Origin: Eubacterium sp. UBA3720 | GTDB lineage: Bacteria > Bacillota > Clostridia > Lachnospirales > Lachnospiraceae | Assembly: GCA_002371335.1 (NCBI GenBank) | Contig: DFHP01000055.1 | Location: 1 to 17,083 of the forward strand | Length of the DNA stretch: 17,083 nucleotides | Reading direction: 5' to 3' | Part shown: positions 1 to 7,167 of the stretch, piece by piece | How positions within the stretch are numbered: position 1 is the first letter of the stretch | How the letters are laid out: every line of letters starts with the position of its first letter | Translations under genes and position numbers: made by a program | Notes under the pieces: model-generated | The model's input: only the letters and a program-made list of their open reading frames with translations | What the model was told of the DNA's origin: nothing | Databases searched by the model: none

Positions 1-680
1 GTAAAGGAGGCGCCCGGAATCAGCAGCATAATGTCGCCGATCATGATTTTGGCCATCTGCAGGGAAGGAAACACGCCGTGCAAAATGCAGATCATAATTC
101 CCGAAAAGAAAGAGCATAAAAACTGCAGTACGACCGAATTCATGCAAAACGGCCCCACGCAGATCTGCATCCAGAAAAGGAAAGCTCCGACAACGCCCGC
201 TGCCAGCGCATCCAAAAGATTTCCGGTAAAGAAGAGACAAAACGCTGCCGAAGCAAGGATATATCCGAGAAACTGCCCCCGTCTTTGCGCGCCTGTACCC
301 GCAATAGCACTGGTCCGCTGCCGCAGCTGCTGCGCCGGGATCGGTCGGACGCACACTTCGCGCGAAAGTTCGTTCAGATCTTCCAGTTTTGTAAAGTCGT
401 TTTCCACCGGTTTCCTGATTCTTCTGGTCCGGGTCCGCGGATGCTCCTGCGGAAGTTCGAGCGTGATTACAATGCTTGAAGTAATAATGAAGACTTCGCA
501 GTCACTCGCGCCGTACGCCTTCGCAATTCTCCGAAGCGTATCCTCGGCTCTATAGATTTCCGCACCGCTCCCGATCATGGCTTCTCCCATATCCAGAAGC
601 GCGCGGACGAGGTTGTCCGTTTCCTGTTTCTTCCTTATTTCAATTACTTTGATTTCTGCCGCCTGCTGCGCCGATGCCAT
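1..680 (-). CDS. Threonine/serine exporter family protein (ThrE/YjjP, DUF1212), N-terminal part, runs off window
   Basis: This frame is open from ATG at 680 to the left edge, giving about 226 residues of an incomplete protein. Residues 20-70 carry the family-like stretch around MGEAMIGSGAEIYRAEDTLR, followed by a cytoplasmic region. From about residue 137 hydrophobic segments begin (137-152, 157-176, 183-201, 214 onward), including GDIMLLIPGA near the cut end. That layout, a soluble N-terminal domain before membrane helices, fits ThrE/YjjP inner-membrane exporters, which move threonine, serine or, in the YjjP/YjjB branch, succinate. The start is supported by a GGGAG ribosome site 8 bases upstream. 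A consensus -10 box lies just upstream, so the gene is transcribed separately from the pectin operon. The rest of the gene and any YjjB-type partner lie outside the window. The family call is from recalled similarity; the substrate is unknown. Confidence 0.85.
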   Translation of the reverse strand, partial: MASAQQAAEIKVIEIRKKQETDNLVRALLDMGEAMIGSGAEIYRAEDTLRRIAKAYGASDCEVFIITSSIVITLELPQEHPRTRTRRIRKPVENDFTKLEDLNELSREVCVRPIPAQQLRQRTSAIAGTGAQRRGQFLGYILASAAFCLFFTGNLLDALAAGVVGAFLFWMQICVGPFCMNSVVLQFLCSFFSGIMICILHGVFPSLQMAKIMIGDIMLLIPGASF

Positions 681-711
681 CGCTGACTCTCCCTTTTTCC
701 GTTATGGACTA

Positions 712-740
712 ATTATAAGCCTTGCAATGCATCCGGTCGA
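712..740 (-). promoter_or_regulatory. Sigma-A promoter for the ThrE-type exporter
   Basis: On the minus strand a perfect TATAAT (712-717) follows TCGACC (735-740, 4 of 6 matches to TTGACA) with a 17-base spacer. It lies 32 bases before the exporter start codon and just after the terminator of the preceding operon. The spacing is ideal; the -35 box is moderate. Confidence 0.7.
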
Positions 741-747
741 TGGTCAG

Positions 748-775
748 AAAAAGCCGGCATCCTCTGCCGGCTTTT
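748..775 (-). terminator. Intrinsic terminator of the pectin-utilisation operon
   Basis: A perfect GCCGGC/GCCGGC stem (753-758 and 766-771) with a 7-base loop is flanked by A-rich and T-rich tracts, so the stem can extend by AAAA/TTTT pairing. On the minus strand the hairpin is followed by TTTTTC. It lies 42 bases past the GH28 stop codon. Its symmetry means it could also work on the plus strand. Confidence 0.85.
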
Positions 776-816
776 CATACGTATTCAATCAGGATTATTA
801 CAGCCGCAGCACATGA

Positions 817-2409
817 TCAGCGGCTATTTGGCTCCGCAAACTCGTCTGTAAATCTCACCTGCTCCGCGCAGGCTTCTCCGACGCTCTCCAGCACCGGTGC
901 AGTATCAGTCGAACCTGTTACCTCCACATCCCGCAGGATGACTTTCTCCGCGTTTCGGATAAGGATTCCCCGTCCGGCTACTTTTGGATAATTGTCCATC
1001 ATCAGCGGAACAAGCGGCACCTGCTCCGAAACAGGCAGAAACGACGCCCGGATCTGTTCCATCCGGATCTCTCCGATCGGGTTTTCCGGAAGGCCTGCGG
1101 CCGCGACAAGCGACGCGTCCACATCCGTGCAGGTGATATTCCGGAAAAGCAGCGTTCCGATCTTCGGCGTCCATTCGTCCGCCGGATGGAAATTCTGATC
1201 CTGCACGTATGCAGTATGTCCGTCCGGATCGCAGAAGTAGAACATATTGATCGTAAACGGCATCGACACCTTCCGCATCCGGATATCCTGAAAAGTCAGC
1301 CCGGTGAGGACGGAGCTTTTACCGCGGCCGCGTCTTGTTTTGAGCCGGATGCCACGGTCCGTTCCGATAAAGAGGCACTTTGAAACAAAGACATCCCGTA
1401 CGCCGCCCGCGATTTCCGATCCGATCGTGACAGAGCCGTGCCCCCGCTCGAAGAGACAGTTACGGATCACAATCCCGGTACAGGGCTTGAGATGATAGAC
1501 AGCCATATAATACTTGCCGCTTTTAATCGCGATGCAATCGTCCCCCACGCTGATCCTGCTGCCCAGAAGCTGCACATTCCCGCAGCTCTCCGGATCGAAA
1601 CCGTCCGTGTTCGGCGAATCCGGCGGATTGATGATCAAAAGATTCACAAATGTCAGATCCTCGCTGTAGCAGGGATGCACCGTCCATGACGGAGAATTTC
1701 TGATCGTAAGCCCCTGCACACGCACCCGCGCGCAGCGCTGCATATAGATCATATTCGGCCGCCATGCAATTCTCCGCTTTTTGGTGTTTTCCCACCAGTC
1801 GGCGTTCTGCGCGTTTCCGTCCAATACCCCCTCGCCGGTGATATCCGTATCCGTGACCCCGATCAGGGTAATCAGCGAGGCAAAACAATCCAGAGGATTC
1901 CCTTCCCACGTCCCGAGCGGCAGCTCGCCGGCCTCGTCGGTGCCGCGCGTCATGCCGGGGAGAACGGGGTAGGCGTTCCGGTCTGTTTTGCCGAGGAGAA
2001 CCGCGCCCCGATCAAGATAAATCGTCTGATAGCTGCGGCAAAACAAAGGCCCCGTACAATACACCCCCGCCGGCACATAAACGGTTCCGTCCTTCGGGCA
2101 GGCCATGATCGCCGCCTGCAGGCAGGCTGTGTCATCGTTCTTTCCGTCCCCCTTCGCCCCGAAGCGGCGGACGTTCAAAAGGACGCTTTCTGTTCTGGTG
2201 CGGAAAGTAAGCCTTTCTCCGTCTTCTGCCGACACTGTATACTCCGTGTCCGGCAGGAGGTGATACAGCGAGAAGACATTGGCTCTGGTCTCCAGAACCT
2301 TTTCTCCGTTCAAAGTAACTGTAAATGGCAGCTCTCTTTCATATATATCCGGTATGTCCAGCTCGAAAGAAGCGCTTCTGGTAAAAGTTCCCGTTAATCT
2401 TAATTTCAT
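817..2409 (-). CDS. Glycoside hydrolase family 28 (polygalacturonase-like), predicted cytoplasmic
   Basis: This 530-residue protein has the GH28 signature set. It has a RFGAKGDGKNDDT entry motif at 82-94, NTDG at 267-270, GDD at 289-291, GHGSVTIGSE at 323-332 and a basic RLK at 355-357 where many members have RIK. The three family acids (D269, D290, D291), the His (H324) and the Lys (K357) are present. GH28 enzymes hydrolyse alpha-1,4-galacturonosyl bonds in homogalacturonan or rhamnogalacturonan. Residues 1-75 look like a fibronectin-III-like beta domain, as in exo-acting members. No signal peptide or membrane segment is visible, so it probably acts inside the cell on imported oligomers. Its ATG overlaps the GH105 stop as ATGA and has only a weak ribosome site, which points to translational coupling. 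It is the last gene of the operon. Exo versus endo action is not decided by sequence alone. Confidence 0.93.
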   Translation of the reverse strand: MKLRLTGTFTRSASFELDIPDIYERELPFTVTLNGEKVLETRANVFSLYHLLPDTEYTVSAEDGERLTFRTRTESVLLNVRRFGAKGDGKNDDTACLQAAIMACPKDGTVYVPAGVYCTGPLFCRSYQTIYLDRGAVLLGKTDRNAYPVLPGMTRGTDEAGELPLGTWEGNPLDCFASLITLIGVTDTDITGEGVLDGNAQNADWWENTKKRRIAWRPNMIYMQRCARVRVQGLTIRNSPSWTVHPCYSEDLTFVNLLIINPPDSPNTDGFDPESCGNVQLLGSRISVGDDCIAIKSGKYYMAVYHLKPCTGIVIRNCLFERGHGSVTIGSEIAGGVRDVFVSKCLFIGTDRGIRLKTRRGRGKSSVLTGLTFQDIRMRKVSMPFTINMFYFCDPDGHTAYVQDQNFHPADEWTPKIGTLLFRNITCTDVDASLVAAAGLPENPIGEIRMEQIRASFLPVSEQVPLVPLMMDNYPKVAGRGILIRNAEKVILRDVEVTGSTDTAPVLESVGEACAEQVRFTDEFAEPNSR

Positions 2410-3563
2410 ATCCGCGTCATCCCGTCCCGCATGCGCTCCAGTTCCGTGTATGCCATCAGGAAAGGCGCCGTGCCCTTCGCGTCATTTGATACGACAGGCT
2501 CACTGAAGTAATAGCCGAGGGACCCGTCCCGGCTCGCCGGGTTTCCAAGGCCTGCGACCAGACAGATCCCGGAAAGTCCCGGTGTTCCGTCCTCGTTGGT
2601 AATCAGATGCTTTTTCACAATTCCGTCCATCGCGCGGACGCCGATCTCTTCGTAACGCTCCGGCAGATAGCCAAGCCTGACTCCCTTTAACGCGGCATAA
2701 GCAATCAGCGCGGTTCCGGAAGTCTCCAGATAGTTTCTCTGATCTTCAGGATGATCGATCACCTGATAAAACATGCCGCTCTCATCCTGCCAGGGAATCA
2801 GAGCGTCCATCAGCTCCTTCAGCATGGACTGCAGTGTCCTGTATTCATAATAAAGCTGCTCGTCCATTGCTTCCGCGGTGTCCACGAGCGCGCCGGCAAA
2901 CCAGCCTTCCGCGCGGAGCCAGAAGTTCCTGCTGCAGCCGGTCTCCTGATCTGCCCATGACATCGACTTCGACGCGTCATAAGCATGATAATAAAGGCCT
3001 GTATCCGCGTCTCTCATGTGTTTCCTTACATTCACAAACTGCCGGAAGCTGTCCCCGCAGCCGCGCATTCCGTTGAACCGCGTTTCATAGGTCATATAGA
3101 AAGGCTGCGCCATGTACAGGCCGTCCAGCCAGACCTGATCCGGATAGATCTTCTTGTGCCAGAAGTTTCCCTCTTTTGTCCGCGGCTGGCTTTGCAGCTG
3201 CGCGCGGACATTTTCCACTGCCTTCCTGTACTTTTCTTTCCCGGTCAGCGTATAGAGCGAAATCAGATTTCGCGCGGGATTGATATTGTCCAGATTATAA
3301 TCCTGCGCTTGATAGGTGCGGATCGTTCCGTCTTCCTTAACAAACCGGCTGCAGAAATTGTCCGCGAAGGCAAGATACTCTGTCTTTCCGCTCTGTTCAT
3401 ACATGGAAAGTATCGCGGTAATCATGCAGCCGTCGATATAATTCCAGCTGTTTGGTTTTCCGCTCCGGATAATTTCCTGATTCCACAGCGGCGCTTCCGC
3501 GGTTGACCCTTGCAGGAGATAGTCCAGATAGGACTCAATCTTCTTTTTAACCGCTGGTTCCAT
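2406..3563 (-). CDS. GH105 unsaturated rhamnogalacturonyl/galacturonyl hydrolase (YteR/YesR-like)
   Basis: I choose the ATG at 3563 (385 residues) because GGAGG lies 8 bases upstream and the length suits the family. A longer in-frame start at 3704 lies deep inside the preceding gene and lacks support. The protein reads as an alpha/alpha-barrel enzyme: WLDGLYM at 145-151 holds the likely catalytic Asp (D147), SRNFWLRAEGWF spans 211-222, and the C-terminal block SEPVVSNDAKGTAPFLMAY at 354-372 is typical of GH105. Family members remove the delta-4,5-unsaturated uronic acid left at the non-reducing end by pectate or rhamnogalacturonan lyases, releasing 5-keto-4-deoxyuronate. There is no signal peptide, so it is cytoplasmic. 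It overlaps the upstream isomerase by 17 bases and the downstream GH28 by 4. Whether the aglycone is rhamnose or galacturonate cannot be told. Confidence 0.92.
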   Translation of the reverse strand: MEPAVKKKIESYLDYLLQGSTAEAPLWNQEIIRSGKPNSWNYIDGCMITAILSMYEQSGKTEYLAFADNFCSRFVKEDGTIRTYQAQDYNLDNINPARNLISLYTLTGKEKYRKAVENVRAQLQSQPRTKEGNFWHKKIYPDQVWLDGLYMAQPFYMTYETRFNGMRGCGDSFRQFVNVRKHMRDADTGLYYHAYDASKSMSWADQETGCSRNFWLRAEGWFAGALVDTAEAMDEQLYYEYRTLQSMLKELMDALIPWQDESGMFYQVIDHPEDQRNYLETSGTALIAYAALKGVRLGYLPERYEEIGVRAMDGIVKKHLITNEDGTPGLSGICLVAGLGNPASRDGSLGYYFSEPVVSNDAKGTAPFLMAYTELERMRDGMTRI

Positions 3564-4431
3564 GGTGTTTTTCCTCCAATTGAATGGCAGCGATTTGCTG
3601 CTCCAGATACTCCCGGCAGGAAACCGCGTTCTCCGGTGTGGTGTTTTCCAGCATTGTCTGTATGCCGGGCTTGCATCTAAGCGCAAAGCGGAGAATCTTT
3701 TCATAATTCATTTCGCCCCTGCCGAAGCCTGCGGGTCTGATCGACTCTCCCGCCAGAACATAATCTTTCAGATGCAGAATGCAGACATCTTTTCCGAGAA
3801 GGTCGATTGCTTCTTCGATGACCTCGTCTGCATGGTCTGCATTTTCACGGTCCAGCAGGTTGACCGGGTCCAGAATAATCTGCAGGTTGGGAGAATTGAT
3901 GGAATCCAGCACAACACGTGCTCTTTTCGCGTTCCATACGATATGCGAAATGACGGGTTCGATGGCGAGGAAAACGCCGAACTTTTCGGCTGTTTTGACG
4001 ATAGGACGAAGATGCAGAAGAAAATGCTCTAATGCGATTTCACTCCTGCACGCTTCTTTGTCCGGTTTTCCGGCAGAGCCCGGCCAGCCGGTCTCCGTGC
4101 CTATAACGCCCATGCCAAGGAAGGCGGCAAAACGAAGATGCGCTATGTACCTTGTCTGGATATCCTGCATTGCCGCGCTGTCATGATTTCCAAGGTTCAG
4201 ATAGCATCCCAGAACCGAAAGGTCGAGGTCCGCTTCCCGCAGTGCTTTTCGAATGAGCGCCGCGTACCCGGGTGTCAGCGCCGCGGGATCCGCGGTAAGC
4301 TCCGGGATTTTGGAAAGCGCCAGCTGCACACAGGTAAATCCCTGCGCACGCGCTTTTTGAAGTCTCTCTTCAAAGGAAAGAGAAGGGTCCGTGTCGTGGA
4401 GGCGAAGCCCCGGCTGTATATCGATTCGCAT
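3547..4431 (-). CDS. Sugar phosphate isomerase/epimerase, xylose-isomerase-like TIM barrel
   Basis: This 294-residue protein belongs to the AP-endonuclease-2/xylose-isomerase-like barrel superfamily. The expected metal-binding quartet is visible as E158 (LAIEPV), D188 (IILDPVN), H220 (ILHLKDY) and E262 (TMLENT), each at the end of a predicted strand, so the active site looks intact. It starts 3 bases after the DUF624 stop, and its AAGGAG ribosome site lies within the last codons of that gene. It overlaps the GH105 start. Family members isomerise or epimerise sugars, keto-sugars or inositol derivatives. Position between importer and glycosidases suggests it handles a monosaccharide released from imported pectin oligomers, possibly a uronate, 5-keto-4-deoxyuronate or rhamnose. 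That is inference; the substrate is unknown. No N-terminal signal is present, so it is cytoplasmic. Confidence 0.85.
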   Translation of the reverse strand: MRIDIQPGLRLHDTDPSLSFEERLQKARAQGFTCVQLALSKIPELTADPAALTPGYAALIRKALREADLDLSVLGCYLNLGNHDSAAMQDIQTRYIAHLRFAAFLGMGVIGTETGWPGSAGKPDKEACRSEIALEHFLLHLRPIVKTAEKFGVFLAIEPVISHIVWNAKRARVVLDSINSPNLQIILDPVNLLDRENADHADEVIEEAIDLLGKDVCILHLKDYVLAGESIRPAGFGRGEMNYEKILRFALRCKPGIQTMLENTTPENAVSCREYLEQQIAAIQLEEKHHGTSG

Positions 4432-4434
4432 GTG

Positions 4435-5169
4435 TTACTCCTTACTGTATGCCGTGTCTTCCTCGCTGCAGCGGATCAGCGCGGCAACGGCTTCCTCGAA
4501 ATCCGGGTCCCCGTCCTGTGACGCGGTATAATCCTCGTCCGCGGCCGCCGGCTCTTTCGGCATATAGGGAGCAAAGATATTCGTGAAAAACACCGCAAAC
4601 AAATACGCCACCAGCCCGGCCGCAAAGTTCAGCGTGATAAAGTTAACTGCCGCGGAGAAGGCGACATTCAGATATACAAGGACCGACAATGTAAGCGCGA
4701 TCAGAATTGTCTCCTTCAAATGATGAAAAGGCAGAATCAGCGCAAAGCGGATCGTAGCGCGCACCGGATTCACAAAACGGGACTGAATCGCGAACACATA
4801 GGAAAACGATATCCCATACAAAATGCAGGTTGCCAACGAAAGCGCCCACGGCAGATTCATCGTGCTCCCGTTTCCCTGCCGGTTCCAGTACACAAGGTCC
4901 AGCGCAAGCACCGCTCCGGCGCCCAGATAAAGCAGGAAGATCGCGGTGCTCTGCCGGAAGTTCTCACGGAAGGACCGGAAAAAGTTCTGCACCGGTGTCC
5001 CCTCATCCTTTAAAAGCTTCATCGAAGCATAGAGAAGCGCTGTCGTCGAAGCGCCGATTGTAAAAAGCGGCAGACTGCAGACCAGCCACAGGATATTCAG
5101 TACCCAGATGTAACTGAGTTTTACAAAAAAGCGGACAACCGGATTGTCCGGATGAAAAATGCCGTGCAT
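4435..5169 (-). CDS. DUF624 (YesL/YesV-type) membrane protein
   Basis: This 244-residue integral membrane protein has about five hydrophobic spans (roughly 17-40, 75-93, 108-128, 155-178, 182-202) and an acidic C-terminal tail (208-244). The N-terminal block VCSLPLFTIGASTTALLYA (30-48) is the characteristic DUF624 stretch, and the length is normal for the family. GGAGAGG lies 4-10 bases before the ATG. In Bacillus, DUF624 genes (yesL, yesV and relatives) recur beside sugar ABC transporters of the YesOPQ/LplABC type, as here. Their biochemical role is not established; an accessory role in transport is often guessed. It lies 112 bases after the permease stop, in a gap that carries a tandem repeat, and is followed closely by the isomerase. 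Confidence 0.88.
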   Translation of the reverse strand: MHGIFHPDNPVVRFFVKLSYIWVLNILWLVCSLPLFTIGASTTALLYASMKLLKDEGTPVQNFFRSFRENFRQSTAIFLLYLGAGAVLALDLVYWNRQGNGSTMNLPWALSLATCILYGISFSYVFAIQSRFVNPVRATIRFALILPFHHLKETILIALTLSVLVYLNVAFSAAVNFITLNFAAGLVAYLFAVFFTNIFAPYMPKEPAAADEDYTASQDGDPDFEEAVAALIRCSEEDTAYSKE

Positions 5170-5188
5170 TCGCCTCTCCTATCTAAAA

Positions 5189-5247
5189 CTGTCCCGGTTT
5201 ACACTCCTGCCATGCAGCGCTGTCCCGGCTGACGCTCTTCCCATGCA
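5189..5247. repeat. Imperfect tandem repeat, two 28-base units at 31-base period
   Basis: Unit 1 (5189-5216) and unit 2 (5220-5247) both begin CTGTCCCGG and end CCATGCA, and differ at 5 of 28 bases. They fill most of the gap between the second permease and the DUF624 gene. A short CGCGG/CCGCG stem (5255-5270) sits on the permease side. Confidence 0.7.
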
Positions 5248-5281
5248 CTGCAGTCGCGGCATCCCCCGCGGAAATACGGAA

Positions 5282-6172
5282 TCAGCCTTTGACACCGCCT
5301 GCGGAAATGCCTTCCACAAACTGATTCTGCGCGGCAAAAAAGACGCAGATGTTCGGAATAATCGAAATCAGCGAAGTCGCGAGAATCCGGTTCCAGTTGA
5401 AACCGGCGTCGGAGTCCATCGACAGCTTGACAAAGATTGTCGCCGGATACTTCGCCGGTGTGTTGACATAAAGCAGAGGTCCCAGAAAATCATTCGAGCT
5501 CCACATGAACTTGAACAGCGCGCAGCTTGTAATGGCGGGCATCAGCATCGGAACGATGATCTTTACCAGCGTCTGGAAAGCGTTGCAGCCGTCAATCGCA
5601 GCCGCCTCTTCCATTTCTCTTGGAATGTTCCGAAGAAACTGAATCAGCATGAAGATAAAATACGTCTCGGTCGCGAACGCCGTCGGAACAATCAGCGCCA
5701 GATAGTAAGGCGAGCCGACCCAGCCGAACTTGTTGTACAGCATATATTGCGGAACATTCAGAACAACCTGCGGAAGAAAGAGCATCGCCATCATCAGCGT
5801 AAACAGGATGTCATGCCCTTTGAACTTGAACCGTCCGAAGCCGTATGCCGTCAGCACCGAAGAGACAATCGTCAGCACTACTTCCGGAATGACATAGCTG
5901 TAGGTGTTGAGCATGGCTTTCCAGATGTTGATGTTGCCGCCATAGCTCTTCATCGCATCCGCGTATCCCTGCATCGTAGGATGCAGGGGAACCGGATTCA
6001 TTGTCGTGAAAATCTCGCTGTTGTTCTTAAACGTCGCGCCGATCATCCAGATCAGCGGGTAAAGCATAAGGATGCCGACCAGGATCAGAACAGCATAACG
6101 CACAAATACCGAAATCCTGTGCCGCTTTTCAAGGCGGCGGTTTGCTTCTTTGAGTGTTTTTGTTTTGGCCAT
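5282..6172 (-). CDS. Carbohydrate ABC transporter permease, MalG/LplC/YesQ type
   Basis: This 296-residue inner-membrane protein has about six hydrophobic spans and the CUT1 permease EAA loop at residues 189-208 (EAAAIDGCNAFQTLVKIIVP), the cytoplasmic contact for the ATPase subunit. Its short charged N-terminus and closing GISAGGVKG match the MalG branch. It pairs with the MalF-type permease just upstream, starting 8 bases after that gene's stop, with the GGGAGG ribosome site overlapping the stop. With the binding protein it should import di- or oligosaccharides. The downstream GH105 and GH28 genes indicate oligogalacturonides or rhamnogalacturonan fragments, as described for B. subtilis YesOPQ. 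No ATP-binding subunit is encoded in this operon. Confidence 0.93.
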   Translation of the reverse strand: MAKTKTLKEANRRLEKRHRISVFVRYAVLILVGILMLYPLIWMIGATFKNNSEIFTTMNPVPLHPTMQGYADAMKSYGGNINIWKAMLNTYSYVIPEVVLTIVSSVLTAYGFGRFKFKGHDILFTLMMAMLFLPQVVLNVPQYMLYNKFGWVGSPYYLALIVPTAFATETYFIFMLIQFLRNIPREMEEAAAIDGCNAFQTLVKIIVPMLMPAITSCALFKFMWSSNDFLGPLLYVNTPAKYPATIFVKLSMDSDAGFNWNRILATSLISIIPNICVFFAAQNQFVEGISAGGVKG

Positions 6173-6180
6173 GTGAACGC

Positions 6181-7095
6181 TTACCTCCCATCCTCATCGG
6201 CGTAGTAGACCCAGTGCTTCTGGCTCCAGAACGCGATTGCCGTGAAGACCATCAGAATCAGGAACAGCACCCACGCCTCCGCGCAGGCTTTGCCCATCTT
6301 GTAGGACTGGAACGCGTTGTTATATACAAGGAGCGACATCAGTGTCGTCGATCCGAGCGGGCCGCCTTTGGTGATGATATACGGTCCGTTGAATTCCTGA
6401 AACGCCTGTACCAGCTGGGTTACCAGGTTGTAAAAGATGACCGGCGTAATGAGCGGAACCGTAATGTGGAAAAACTGAACCCACTTGCCGGCGCCGTCAA
6501 TCGATGCCGCCTCATATAAATCCTGCGACACGCCTTTCAATGCCGCGAGGAAGATAACCATGGCGGAGCCGAACTGCCACACACGCAGAAGACAGATCAT
6601 GAACAGTGCCCAGTTCGGATTCGTGAAGAAGTGCGGCGCGTCGATACCGATGCTGGCGAAGGCTGTACGGATCAGGCCGTCGTCATTGAACAAAGCCTTC
6701 CACAGCACGGCAATCGCGACCGAGCCTCCCAGGATGGAAGGAATATAATACGCGGTACGGAAGAAATTCACGCCCTTGATCCTGAAATTCAGAATATAGG
6801 CAATGAACAGCGCAAACACCAGCTTCAGCGGCACCGTCATGAATGCGTACTTGAAGGTAACGATCAGGGAGCTGCGCTCCGTCGGATTCTTAAATACATT
6901 CACGTAGTTTTCGAGTGTAAACTTCGTGATCCCCTTGAACAGGTTATAGTCCGTAAAACTGTAGTACAGAGAACTCAGAAACGGATAAGCCTTGAAAAGG
7001 ACAAAGCCGATGATCCACGGAAGTATAAACAAGAGGCCGATGTTGCCCCGGTTCCATTTCTTTTTCTTTTTCGTTGCAGCCGTCAGTTCTGACAC
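6181..7095 (-). CDS. Carbohydrate ABC transporter permease, MalF/LplB/YesP type
   Basis: This 304-residue membrane protein has a basic N-terminus (KKKKKW near residue 10) and about six hydrophobic spans. Its EAA loop is at residues 195-214 (EAASIDGAGKWVQFFHITVP). TKGGP at 242-246 is also typical of MalF-branch CUT1 permeases. The start codon is GTG (7093-7095), supported by an AAGGAG ribosome site about 9 bases upstream. It forms the heterodimeric membrane channel with the next gene and should be energised by a shared MsmX-type ATPase. It lies 72 bases after the binding-protein stop, and that gap contains a GC-rich hairpin. Confidence 0.93.
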   Translation of the reverse strand: MSELTAATKKKKKWNRGNIGLLFILPWIIGFVLFKAYPFLSSLYYSFTDYNLFKGITKFTLENYVNVFKNPTERSSLIVTFKYAFMTVPLKLVFALFIAYILNFRIKGVNFFRTAYYIPSILGGSVAIAVLWKALFNDDGLIRTAFASIGIDAPHFFTNPNWALFMICLLRVWQFGSAMVIFLAALKGVSQDLYEAASIDGAGKWVQFFHITVPLITPVIFYNLVTQLVQAFQEFNGPYIITKGGPLGSTTLMSLLVYNNAFQSYKMGKACAEAWVLFLILMVFTAIAFWSQKHWVYYADEDGR

Positions 7096-7135
7096 GGCAG
7101 ATCTCCTTTCTATGCCTTGAACCCACAGATCTCAG

Positions 7136-7160
7136 AACCGCGGCCGCATGGCCGGCGGTT
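7136..7160 (-). promoter_or_regulatory. GC-rich intercistronic hairpin between binding protein and permease genes
   Basis: The arms CCGCGGCC (7138-7145) and GGCCGGCGG (7150-7158) pair with one bulge around a GCAT loop, and outer AA/TT extends the stem. No run of T follows on the minus strand, so it is a poor full terminator. Such stems after a binding-protein gene commonly stabilise its mRNA or cause partial termination, which would give more binding protein than permease. That function is inferred. Confidence 0.55.
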
Positions 7161-7167
7161 ATATATA

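Noticed and set aside
31..555. Plus-strand frame over the left edge
   Set aside because: The minus strand here encodes a ThrE/YjjP-type protein with promoter and ribosome site; the plus frame is its shadow.
2985..3506. Plus-strand frame of about 173 residues opposite GH105
   Set aside because: It is antisense to conserved GH105 motifs and has no supporting features.
5177..5257. Possible 26-residue frame in the gap before the DUF624 gene
   Set aside because: Its ATG lies against a GGGGG run with improper spacing, and the frame merely reads through the tandem repeat.
5159..6205. Plus-strand open frame (about 348 residues) opposite the second permease
   Set aside because: It is antisense to a permease with an intact EAA loop; the product is Arg/His-rich without domain character.
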